From Adenanthera pavonina (lineage: Eukaryota; Streptophyta; Magnoliopsida; Fabales; Fabaceae), in NCBI GenBank assembly GCA_026686845.1, contig JAIVEN010000002.1:24216001-24280000 (forward strand): a stretch of DNA of 64,000 nucleotides, written 5' to 3'. Under the pieces are notes generated by a model. The model was not told the DNA's origin and searched no databases. It was given only the letters and a program-made list of their open reading frames with translations. Numbering within the stretch: position 1 is the first letter of the stretch; each line of letters starts with the position of its first letter. Below are positions 11,501 through 21,282 of the stretch, piece after piece. Both the position numbers and the translations under genes were made by a program.

Positions 11501-11911
11501 ATTTATACAATTAACTCAGGATAATTACATTTTTCTTAATTCCTAATGTTTTGGTTCATTGCAGAGCTTGCATACACCGTAGTTGTGACTGAAAAATGTG
11601 ATGTTTATAGTTTTGGAGTGGTGACATTAGAAACAATCATGGGAAGACATCCTGGAGATTTATTATCTTCTTTATCAAATATAAATATTGAAAGTATTTT
11701 GATAAAAGATGTCTTAGACCCACGTCTCCCACCTCTTTTGCGAAAAGATGCACAAGATGTGATTCTTTTGGTTACAATAGCATTAGCATGCTTGCATCCT
11801 TTACCGAAATCTCGACCATCAATGCAGCAAGTTACTCGAAAACTTTTATTCTCCAAGCTACCATTAAATGTTCCCTTAAATGACATTTCATTCCAGCTGT
11901 TAATGAATTAA
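8512..11911 (+). CDS. MIK2/At4g08850-type LRR receptor-like kinase, intact, nine exons
   Basis: Predicted exons: 8512-8917, 9025-9096, 9205-9276, 9380-9451, 9556-9627, 9730-9801, 9904-9975, 10078-11454 and 11565-11911. Joined length is 2562 nt, an unbroken 853-aa frame. Exons 2-7 are each exactly 72 nt, phase 1, and encode one 24-residue LRR. Their introns are 102-108 nt with GTAAGT/GTGAGT donors and AG acceptors. Domains: signal peptide about 1-34; LRR N-cap with NPCKWDGIDC; about 15 LRRs; transmembrane helix about 502-526; kinase from about 560 with Lys594 (VALKK), HRD 692-694 and DFG from 712. The glycine loop reads IAIGAFGSV, so the first glycine of GxGxxG is alanine, unlike paralogues (IGTGAYGSV). 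The last intron falls in APE, as in the copies. The family acts as plasma-membrane peptide receptors that recruit SERKs; the ligand here is unknown. Splicing is inferred from frame and signals, not transcripts. Confidence 0.88.
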
Positions 11912-12870
11912 GATATACAAATACTCTGGGAAAATATAGGAGAAATTTGCGTTGTATTTTTCTGGTACAAGTTTTTTGAAGTCGAAATCTCAAACTTAAG
12001 CCTTCAAGAGCTAACCATTGAGTCTATATTTGAAGTTTGCTATATATTTTATTTTTTAGTTGATATTTTTCCATGCAAAAGCTCTTTATATATTTGTCAA
12101 GTTTGAAGTAGATATATTCTGTTAAAATTATAAGATGTTCCAATTGAATTATAAGAAAAATCTATGTATAGAAGCAACTATCATCAAAATCCACATTTTA
12201 ATCAATGAGTTAAAAATCAAAATTAAAATCGTATGATAAAAAAAATTAGGAATATAATTACATAAAATTTTTTTAAAATAATAGTGCTATCTAAATTTCA
12301 GCAAACCTTAAGAACACAATTCATAATTGTAACAGCGACCAGATCCTTTATGCCTATACAACTCCCGGTACGTTATAAGCTAGTCGTAGGTCTTTTAGGG
12401 ACAAGTATACAAGGTGCCTAAAAACTCTTATGAAATGTGTACAAGTGATATTTATAAAAGAAATTTCACTTACATACTAAGGGGAGAAGATATTTTAAAA
12501 AAATTCCAATTTATATAATTCCAAAAATAACATCACGTTGAGAAAACTTTTTCTCAATTAGGATCTAATTATCCTATTTTAATCCAGATTAGTCAATAAT
12601 ACCAAAAATTGGATGATTTGTAAGAAAAAAAAAAGAAAAAAAAAACCTTTCAAGTGATGCTACACTCTAAGCTCAAGTCATTGAATATAATTAATTTTTT
12701 TATCAAATTTAAAATCACTTATGATATATTCTTTTGTTACAGAAATGGGACTCATATATATATATATATTCTGTCTTTTATTAAAAAAAATTCTTATATT
12801 TTTAATTCAATCAGTAATAAATTATTAAAAAAATTATAATAGGCCTCTAAATTGCAGATCACGAGCTATT
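11912..12870. other. 3' flank of the LRR kinase; otherwise no gene
   Basis: About 11912-12430 resembles the 3' flanks of the copies at 39660-40150 and 57180-58110 (shared TTCAAGAGCTAACCA-like and CAACACAACT-like landmarks), so it was duplicated with the genes. Beyond it the DNA is AT-rich with no recognisable feature. The open frame at 12654-12839 is low-complexity. Confidence 0.5.
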
Positions 12871-12960
12871 CACTACAAATAAAACTAGCACTTGACGTGG
12901 TAAGAAATGTGCATTTGCAGCGGTTCCTAAAACTGCCGCAAAATTTATTGAAAGCTAGCT
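12871..12960 (+). mobile_element. Possible CACTA-type terminus (truncated)
   Basis: Begins CACTACAAATAAAAC and continues into CAGCGGTTCCTAAAACTGCC, a terminal plus sub-terminal arrangement like the two complete CACTA elements here. No matching GTAGTG end was found nearby, so this is at best a degraded or incomplete element. Confidence 0.3.
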
Positions 12961-13560
12961 AGAACTGAGGCAGCTTTCATAGTCATGTTAACCGACCGTG
13001 ATATCATCTTATTAAAAGATAAAAGGCTTCACCCTGCATATACCTTTAATACAGCTTTAAATGTAACAATTTTTATCATACGAAAATAGGATTAGAAATT
13101 GGTTCTGCTGATAGATATTGAATTTCTGGTTTTGGTTCCTAAAAACCACAATAATGAGCCAAAAACACATGCCCCGATTACATATACTATTCAACGTTGC
13201 TGATATTATCTATACATGAGAATACAAAGTATGAGAGAGAAGACAAAGTAGTGGGAGGAGAATACATTGGAGGACCACAAAGATCAGATGCCAAATACTT
13301 TTCTGGTCAATCTATAAGGTGTTATTTTTTATTATACGGATATTAAGAAGACATAATTATACTCTTGAATTTATAAAAAATAGTATAAATTTTTAATCTT
13401 ATCCCTATTTATTAAAAAATGAAACAATTTATGAGATAAAAAAATCATTAAATAAAGGGTAAATGAGGAAATGCAAATAGAAAAAAACACCACACCTTAT
13501 AAATAGGACCCAATAAATTTTCAAAATAATATTTTATGAATGGGATCGGAGAGGGAGTAG
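12961..13560. other. Intergenic, no feature seen
   Basis: AT-rich DNA without a convincing open frame. A MITE-like end (GGATCGGAGAGGGAGTA) occurs near 13543. Confidence 0.4.
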
Positions 13561-13599
13561 TAATCAACAATATATCAATAACTCCGAATAGTATAAGTC

Positions 13600-14040
13600 A
13601 GTGCAAAGGGAGTTAAACCAAAATAATGGTCTTCATAATGGTGTCGATGTTGCCAGGCTCAAAGCCGAATTCCTCAAAAATAGCCAAACCCCTTTGGTGC
13701 TTACCATGGACAACGACCAAGAGATCACCGACGAGTTTCAAGGAGTCAAGCTCTAGTGGGGTTCTTTCAAAAAATTCCCAGAACACGGTAGTTCCCGGCG
13801 TACCTTGTTTCCAATGACGGGAGGTTCTTGACTCTCACCTTGCACAAGCGTAATCGAGATCTCATCTCTCGTAATTACCTCCATTGTCAAGTTCTCAACA
13901 TCTTTCCTCCTCATGGTCAAGCTGAATCTTCAAGCACAATCTCCCGTCCACACCCTCGCACTAGAAGACCACCGTCATTGCCGATCTCCTCGGCCCTAGT
14001 CTCCTGTCACAATGCCCTGCTCTTCAGGTAGGTTAATTCA
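13600..14040 (-). other. Coding-like island of unknown identity
   Basis: This segment is visibly richer in G+C than its surroundings and open in more than one frame. Read on the minus strand, two stretches look protein-like: one starting MRRKDVENLTMEVITRDEIS near 13914, and one containing LDSLKLVGDLLVVVHGKH and GLAIFEEFGFEPGNIDTIMK (about 13757-13629). They lie in different frames, so if this was a gene it is frameshifted or interrupted. I do not recognise the family. It could be a gene fragment carried by a transposon. The plus-strand open frames at 13626-13817 and 13828-14031 are alternatives that I find less convincing. Confidence 0.3.
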
Positions 14041-15240
14041 TTCGAGGAGTTGGGTATTCCAGATGGTTATTTGGGTACTTATTCTGTTTGTTTTTTTCTT
14101 TTTAACTTCTCTTACATCACCAGCCACATAGACTTTATCTCAGCCACGTAAGTATTCTCTAATGCACATGTCTTACACATGGCATAACCTTTTGCCAAAT
14201 CAGCAATGTTATATCTCGGTCTTACCATCTAGCACGCTCATGGTCATGGACCTATTTCTAAATGATTTTGAAGTTTAGGGACAAACCTCGAAAGCTGTAA
14301 ATACGAAACTCGTAAAAAGAAAAATTAATTCAGGGACTCATTTCTAAATTGGTGGAAAGTTCAAAAACCAAAAAGATAATTTTCCCTTAAAAGAGTCCTG
14401 AACAAATTAATTTGATAATAGTTAATAAAATACATAGGAATTTAAGTCGTCATGCCACAAATGAGCCTTTTTCACGTTAGGCTACCATCTTATTGCCATT
14501 TAGATTATTTTTTTTGTAAAAAGTTTATTAGAATAATTATAATTTATAAAAATAAAATTTAAATAAAAGTAGAGAAGTTTTATTACAAACCTGTTTAGAT
14601 AAAAAAAGAAAAATGATTATTATGAACCTTGATTCGGTGGTAAACCAAACAGGTCTTTAAGCTCAAGTAATTAACTAAATAAAATTAATTTCTTATCAAA
14701 CTCAAAAAAAAACTTTTTTTATACACACTATTAGGGATGGAATTTAGAACAATATACTTAAAGGATTCAATTATCTATTAACTATATCACAACTTTATTG
14801 ATAAAATCAACATCTTTTTAATTATTAGGTATGAGGTTACTAGAAGTTTGAACTGTAAAATTTGGATTAACCCTTTTTTCTGTCAACCATTTTTTAAGGT
14901 TTTGTTAGGTAATATAAATTTTATTTCTTAAATATACTTTTGTTTCTTAACTTTAATATAGTTCACTTTTTTTAATTTTATTATTAAGTTTCCTTATAGT
15001 CTTTTGACTTTTAAAATATAAGAAAAATTCCTAATTACGTTAAATAAATTTACAGAAAATGATAACTTGACGTATTCAAAAAAGACAATTAATTAATATT
15101 ATTATATATTTATTAATTTTATAACTACAATCATTTGCCCAAAAAAATCTTATAATTATAATTAAAATAATTTTAAAATTTTACAATAAATAATTATATA
15201 CATAAAAATAAAACCTTCGTATAATCTGTATTTTCCTTTA
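14041..15240. other. Intergenic AT-rich DNA, nothing recognised
   Basis: No open frame, RNA or terminal-repeat structure that I could support. Confidence 0.5.
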
Positions 15241-15812
15241 ATTTGTCCACAGGAATTGCCATATATGACACAAATTGACAAATCCAATCCATTATCATCC
15301 TAGCAAGCACATTTCAAGGGAATTCAAGAGCACTGAATCAAGAAATATTACAACTCTGTGTGTGTTATTTCAAGAGAATTCAAGAACATTGGATTATGAA
15401 ATCCTACATCTATATATGCGTGTGTGTGTGTGTGCGCGTGTGCATTTGTGTGAATTCTGAAAGGAAGGACAAACCTGCATTTATTTTCTACACTTCACAC
15501 TAATTTCTAATACAAAAAACACAAGTGATGGTCACTTGTGGTGGACTAGAGTGCAAAATACACCGTTCTTCTCAACCATCAGGTCCATCACAACATGGTC
15601 AATGGGGGATTCTATCTGCATAAGATAATCTAATAGGAAGAAAAGCAAACTATAGCAAAATTCATATGCACTAATTTTGAGTACTATCACTTTCGAGGTC
15701 TTTTGGGTCCATGCTTCTTAACAATAAAAGATTGAGATCATCTGGCACCTGACAGTTCATAAAGGGGATATGTGAACCTAAGTTTGGTGTCAAGCTAATT
15801 CGGGTTAAAGCA
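15241..15812 (-). other. 3' flank of SERK pseudogene 1
   Basis: Aligns with 58420-58800 downstream of the other SERK pseudogene (shared GGAATTGCCATAT and GCACATTTCAAGGG-type landmarks). It carries an extra GT-repeat (15412-15441). The former C-terminal codons are still visible between 15720 and 15812 (NPN, GSHIP and the SGPR region), now beyond a stop. Confidence 0.6.
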
Positions 15813-16049
15813 TTAATTGTTATGGTGCCTGTACATCTCCTCTTTCTGCCATTGATCCCATTTTTCAGCCAAACCATCACCTTCAAGCATCCTCACCACC
15901 TCAGACATCTTTGGTCTTTCCATAGGGGAGCTTTGTGTGCATAGTAAGGCCACTTGGATTAGTTGCTCTACCTCCTCTTCATTATATTTCCCCTTCAAAT
16001 CAACATCCACTAGTGTTTCCAATTTCTTGTCTTTCAGAAGCCCTTTCAC
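15813..16049 (-). pseudogene. SERK pseudogene 1, last exon
   Basis: Minus-strand exon beginning VKGLLKDKKLETLVDVDL after a CAG acceptor and continuing through QLIQVALLCTQSSPMERPKM and SEVVRMLEGDGLAEKWDQWQ. This is the SERK kinase C-lobe. It stops at TAA after YRHHNN, where the paralogue at 58729-59040 has CAA and 25 more residues ending ELSGPR. The upstream kinase, transmembrane and LRR exons are absent: the next SERK sequence on this strand is an exon-1 copy at 19112-19191. This is an internally deleted relic. A CACTA element sits in the intron just upstream. Confidence 0.88.
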
Positions 16050-16429
16050 CTGCATTCATACCAGACTTAGTTTGTCAGATCATGGAAAGAGGAAAAGGGT
16101 ACACTACAAAAAATTTGACTTTCGACGAGGACAAAAGTCGTCGTCGAAAGCTTTCAGCGATGACAATTTTGTCGTCGGCATAAGTCTTGTCGTCGAAAGT
16201 TTCGGCGACGACAAAAGATGTCGTCGCCAAAAGTAGACATTTGGTGGCGAAAATAGTTGTCGCTGAAAATGTAAATTGTCGTCGCTGAAAGTTTGTCGTC
16301 GCCGAAAGTTATCATTTGGCGACGACATAATTGTCGTAGCTGAAAGTCGACCTTTGGCGACGACCAAATTGTTGTCGCTGAAAGTTGACATTTGGCGACG
16401 ACATTTAGTCGCCGTCGAAAGCCTATTAA

Positions 16430-16725
16430 ACACCATTACCATGTCATCATCGGGGTCACGCCACATCACGGCCATGTCACCGCGTGCCCACTTCACGTCA
16501 CTCCACATCAATGCCACATCACCCCAGGCCCACACCATGTCACCACCACATCACAGCCACATCACCCTGGGTCCACCGCCACATCACCTCGGGCCCACAC
16601 CACATCACCGCCACATCACCATTGGTCCACCGACATGTCACCATGAGCCCACACCACGTCACCACTATGTCACCATGGGTCCACCACCATGTCACCATGA
16701 GCCCACACCACGTCATATAATGCTT
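16430..16725 (+). repeat. CA-rich minisatellite inside the CACTA element
   Basis: Degenerate repeats of a CACATCACC/CCCACACCA core make several long overlapping open frames rich in His, Pro and Thr. They are compositional artefacts rather than genes. Confidence 0.7.
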
Positions 16726-16735
16726 TCAAATGTGT

Positions 16736-16815
16736 TCACCTAGGTTTCGAACTCATGATCTCTTACTCCCAAAGCCTTATGTTCACTCTTTTGACAGTTG
16801 AGCTGAAATGTACCT
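16736..16815 (-). mobile_element. tRNA-like / SINE-type sequence within the CACTA element
   Basis: On the minus strand an A-box-like CAGCTCAACTGTC is followed about 36 nt later by a B-box-like GAGTTCGAAACC, the internal RNA polymerase III promoter spacing of a tRNA. The acceptor ends do not pair, so it is not a functional tRNA. A tRNA-derived SINE fragment or tRNA relic is the best reading. Confidence 0.4.
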
Positions 16816-18411
16816 GCAGTTTTTATATGAAATATTAAATATATATTATTTATCTACACACTAATATACACACATATTTATAAATCAATATATTATTAAA
16901 AAATACACATTTGTTTTATTTTCAATTACTAATTTCATAAAATATTTTATTTAGATATACTTATATTTATATGAATATTTATATTATAATTTTTTATTTT
17001 TAAATCTTAAATAATTTTCCTATAAATATATTTGTTTTTCTTTGCGAAGAAAAAAATTGCTTTCTAGTTGACTTTTAAATTCGATTTTTATTTTTAAATA
17101 AAAATAATTATATATATAATATTTATGATCCATATGTATTAATATTATATTATTTGATAAATTATATTATATATGCTTAATATATATTGGAGGTGGGATG
17201 AGATTGGGTAGGAGCAGATTTTATACCAACTCGTGGTTTGACTCGAAGTTTTGATCGAGTATTATATATATCCATTTTTTATTTTTTTATTTTTTAAAAG
17301 AAAATTAGAAAATTGAACTTCTGAGAAGGTTGCTCGAAACCTGATCTGACCTGGTCAAATAGCTCTACCCAATGCTCAGGTTTTGGTTTCCTGTTAAAAT
17401 GACCGAATTTGTCTTTAGTTGAACTGCTTCGGGTTGAACTAGATTGATTGGGTTCAGGTTTTTTCTGTCACCCCTATATATTATATATGATATAATAGGA
17501 ATTTGGAAAAAAATCATTATTACAAATATTGTAATTTTGATTATCATATGATTTAAAATAAGATGTAATAAATTCAATCTGTTATGATTGGGAGAATAAA
17601 AAAGATCAAAAAATTAAGATAGTGAGAAAGAGAATTCGCTAATACTTGTTTTCTAAATATTGTCATTACTTATTAATTAGAAAAGTAGATTAACAATCCA
17701 TAAGCATTTTTCCTCTATGTGACATTGCTCTATTAGACTTTTACACTATGTGAAAATATCTATACTACTAACACCTATAGGAGTTTGGGCTGAGAGTTTC
17801 AATCATAGCATGACTGATTATTGTTTTAGATATATTAACTATTGATTATTGTCTTGATACGTTACTACTTCATCAATTATTATTGGTAATAAATAACATT
17901 AATATTAATTTATTTGTTAAATATATTAGCAAGTAACTACTTAGCCTAGTAAAAATTCCTCCAAAAATAGGATTAATCATATTAAATAATTAGATATTAG
18001 TTTGTCCTCTTAATTCTCTTTTAATAGTGTTATCAATCCCTTTATTAATTAAAAAAATTATCTTAATAAGAATAACATATTTTATTAATTAAGATGAAGG
18101 AAAAGTAAAGATAAATGTGGAACAGATTCAATAGTTTGATCATTCAAGTCTTTAATCTCAAGTAGAAATAAAATACTTTCAAAATGTTTAAAATAATTCA
18201 AATGAATTTGATAAAAAAAAATCAAATAAAAGGAAATAGTAAAATACTTTGACTTTAACAAAAAATATTAGATATTCTTTATAATACAAAATATATGTAG
18301 AATATCTTATTTTTTATTATAAAATTGTATCAACATAATACAATTATTATTTCAATATGCTATTTATTAATTTTTAAAGTAAAAATAATAAAAATTCAAA
18401 AAATTAGCTTT
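16816..18411. other. AT-rich interior of the CACTA element
   Basis: Extremely AT-rich and non-coding. The open frame at 17365-17577 is low-complexity. It contains a segment (17180-17475) of mixed composition that I could not assign. Confidence 0.5.
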
Positions 18412-19111
18412 GGCAGCGACATAGTCGTCGCTGAAAGTATGACTTTCGGTGACGATAAAAAAAGTCGTCGCTGAAAGTATAGTTTCAGTGACGACAGAAA
18501 AAGTCGTCGCGAAAAGTGTGATTTTTGGTGACGACACAGAAAGTCATCGCTGAAAGTCATACATATGACGACGACTTTTCTTTGTCATCACCGAAAGTCA
18601 CATTTTCGGCGATGACTTTTTCTGTCGTCACTGAAAGTGTGACTTTCGGCGACGACACAGAAAGTCATCGCTGAAAGTCATACATATGACGACGACTTTT
18701 CTTTGTCATCACCGAAAGTCACATTTTCGGCGATGACTTTTTCTGTCGTCACTGAAAGTGTGACTTTCGGCGACGACTTTTTTTGTCGTCGCCAAAAGCA
18801 TAATTTCAGCGACGACTTTTTTTTGTCGCCGCCGAAAGTCATCGCTGAAAGTCTTTTTTTTTGTAGTGTCATATAAGTACAGATTCTCCCTAGTTAAGGT
18901 AGAAAAATGACTCATTTTGAACAAACTCTTCCCATTTAAATGGTATAGATTTCTTCTTTCATTAAAAATAAAAAAATATTTTACCAAATCCACATCGTCA
19001 AGATCAATTCAACGGTCAGAATTTATTCAAAATGATTATCATTTTTCCCTCTAGAATCTAGAATCTGGAATAGGCTCCCAAAAACCTGAGTTAATTATCT
19101 TACAAATTTTA

Positions 19112-19191
19112 TGCATCAAATCAAACACTAAAATTGCACAAAGGAGTAACAGACCCATGAAAAATGAAATCAAGAAATCCATATGTATCAT
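19112..19191 (-). pseudogene. SERK pseudogene 1, exon-1 remnant
   Basis: Minus strand from ATG 19191. The signal-peptide core FFMGLLLLCAILVFDL is identical to that of the SERK exon 1 at 1871-1973. Homology ends at about 19112, before the VSGNxEG end of the exon and its donor. Beyond it lies sequence matching the intron next to the last SERK exon (compare 59330-59350). The deletion therefore removed the end of exon 1 through the penultimate exon. Confidence 0.75.
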
Positions 19192-19690
19192 CCTTTTCAA
19201 CTACGGGCCCATGAGCTTCAAAACCAGGCAAAAGCTCACGAGCATGCTGACCTCATTGACCAAATGGACTCTGAGGATTTTTCGCAATCAACTTCTGGAA
19301 AGCTTCCCCTTTCTCCTCCCTCAATTTTTACTCTGTACTCTGGAGCTCTAATTTCATATGGGTGTCAATGAATTTAGCTGAAAATGCTGGCAATTATAGA
19401 CGAGGTGAAAAAGACCTTCAAAATTTGCAAGGCATAGTAAAGTGGACTGTGTATGGGAGAGTCAAGCCGAGTCAATGCATGCAACACCCTCTGACTGGGA
19501 AATTTCTTCTCTTCTTTTTTCCTCGTTTCCTTTTCCTTTCCTTTTTTTCAAATTTAATTTCCTTTCGTTTTCATATGATTCATGACAATGCACCATGATT
19601 TATGAACGGGGATAAGAAAATGAAATTCAGAGGAAAATGTATATAGGGAAGAAAGAGAGAGAGAGAGGTTTGGGAAAATGTATATATGAA
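19192..19690 (-). promoter_or_regulatory. Promoter copy of SERK pseudogene 1
   Basis: Strongly similar to 1974-2375 plus 3301-3400, that is, the SERK promoter without the 0.93-kb segment present there. It may still be transcribed, but would drive only the deleted gene. Confidence 0.6.
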
Positions 19691-21282
19691 ATTCACTTGT
19701 CACTAAATTTACTCCGAAGACTGAAGACTTTAATAAGCAAAAATTACATGAAAAGATCATTAATGGTCTTCGTCAATATTAAAGTCTTCAGAATAATAGT
19801 AGACGTTCCTTTGCAATAGTAAAAAGGCTATATGACTGCAGGTTTGTTGGCAGATGTTCGGATAACAGTTTTTCTGATTTTAAAAATAAAAAAATAAAAA
19901 AATTTATTTGATAAATCTATTTTTTATAAACTATTCTGAAAAATAGTAAAATAAAAGAACAAAAAAATTATAATATTTTTAAAATTTTTTATAATTTTTA
20001 TTCTGAAAAATATAAGAAAAGATAAAAACACTCATCTTATTAAGAGTAAAATTATAAATTTTCAATAACTTATCTATCACTCACTAGTTATGATTTTGAG
20101 AATAATTATTCAAAAAAAATTTTATTTTTTTATTTTTAAAACTTATCCTTAAAAATAATTTTACAATAAAAATAATAAAATAAAAAATATTATGAAATAG
20201 ACCCTATTTTTTTATTCATATGTGGCATCTCACGCGTTATCTCGTACGTCCATTGTCAGTGGACATAATCCAAACACTTTGATGGTCATAAAGACCATTT
20301 CGATTTCTTTCTCTATGACGTTTACTTGGATGCATGGGAAGAGAAAAGGGGGAGGAGAGATTTTCTCCATTTCTCATACATGGATCAACAAAGTGAAAAC
20401 ATAGAGGGAAAAAATGTAACTAATTTCATAATAACAATACTAACATTGTTATTTTTAATAAAATATTTATATATAATAAAACTTATTATTTTATTATATT
20501 ATTTATATAATTTTCATAAAATATTACTGAATGAAACTAAAATATACTTTTAATTTTAATCTTAATTTATAATTATTTTATTTAAACAATTATAAAATGT
20601 ATATTTTCTTATAATATATTACTGGATATAATTAAAATGTATTTAAAAATTATAAATATATTCAAAAATGTAAAATGATAGGCAATTTTAAAAATTGAGT
20701 TTTCTTGAAAAAATTTCTTCTGTGAGAAAAAGTTCTTCCCTTCTCATTTTTTTCTTTGTCCAAGCAGGGTTTGAGTCTTTAAATAAAATCCGGTAGAAAA
20801 TGTCTTTAAAAAAACTCCTGAATGGGATCCGATTAAAGCTTAATACAAATTACTCAAAGCTCAATGCGAGAACAACATACCCGACAATTATTAACCAAAA
20901 AAAAAGAAACAGTGAGAGACCATTATATTAATAATAATAGACCCCTTTTTCTCTTTTGCCCACAATAATAGACCTTCCTTTGCCAGTAAAGAGGCCGCTT
21001 TTATGTTACCGCGTCGCTTGCTATACTTTTCATAAAGAAATTTTATGGGAAGTCTATCTCCAGAGAAATAGGCTTCCGAAAAAGTTTCCGGAAAAGTTTA
21101 TTTTTTATATGTTTGTTTAATTTTTTGAATTCTAAGAAAGTTTAGATTATTTTTTAAAATAAATATGTAATATTTTATTATTAAAGATATTAATATCTTT
21201 TTACTTAAAAAAATTAATTAAATAATTAAAAATATTTTTAACAAAATATTATAAATTGATGGGGAAGTAGAACTTTCCCTCA
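19691..21282. other. Intergenic; degenerate LRR-kinase promoter relic
   Basis: A hairpin-forming pair GAAGACTTTAATA/TATTAAAGTCTTC lies at about 19725-19793. At 20222-20300 there is a decayed copy of the cluster promoter (CTCACGCGTTATC, then CCATTGTCAGTGGACAT). The remainder is AT-rich with no gene. Confidence 0.45.

Larger units (their letters stand above)
16102..18868. mobile_element. Non-autonomous CACTA (En/Spm-type) transposon, about 2.77 kb
   Basis: Left end CACTACAAAAAATTTGAC and right end TTTTTTTTTGTAGTG form inverted termini (CACTACAAAAAA shared). Both flanks carry dense sub-terminal repeats of the type GTCGTCGCCGAAAGT in both orientations (16119-16425 and 18412-18856), the hallmark transposase-binding arrays of CACTA elements. 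No transposase gene is visible, so it is non-autonomous. The SERK pseudogene copy at 59091 has the same intron sequence without the element, confirming insertion. The 3-bp target duplication is not clean (GTA on the left, TCA on the right). Confidence 0.82.

Noticed and set aside
16276..16743. Long overlapping open frames (up to 155 codons) rich in His, Pro and Thr
   Set aside because: They arise from the CACATCACC-type minisatellite and CACTA sub-terminal repeats. All frames are open because of composition, and there is no start context or domain.
16736..16815. Functional tRNA gene
   Set aside because: A- and B-box-like words are present but the acceptor stem does not pair and the anticodon arm is not clear.
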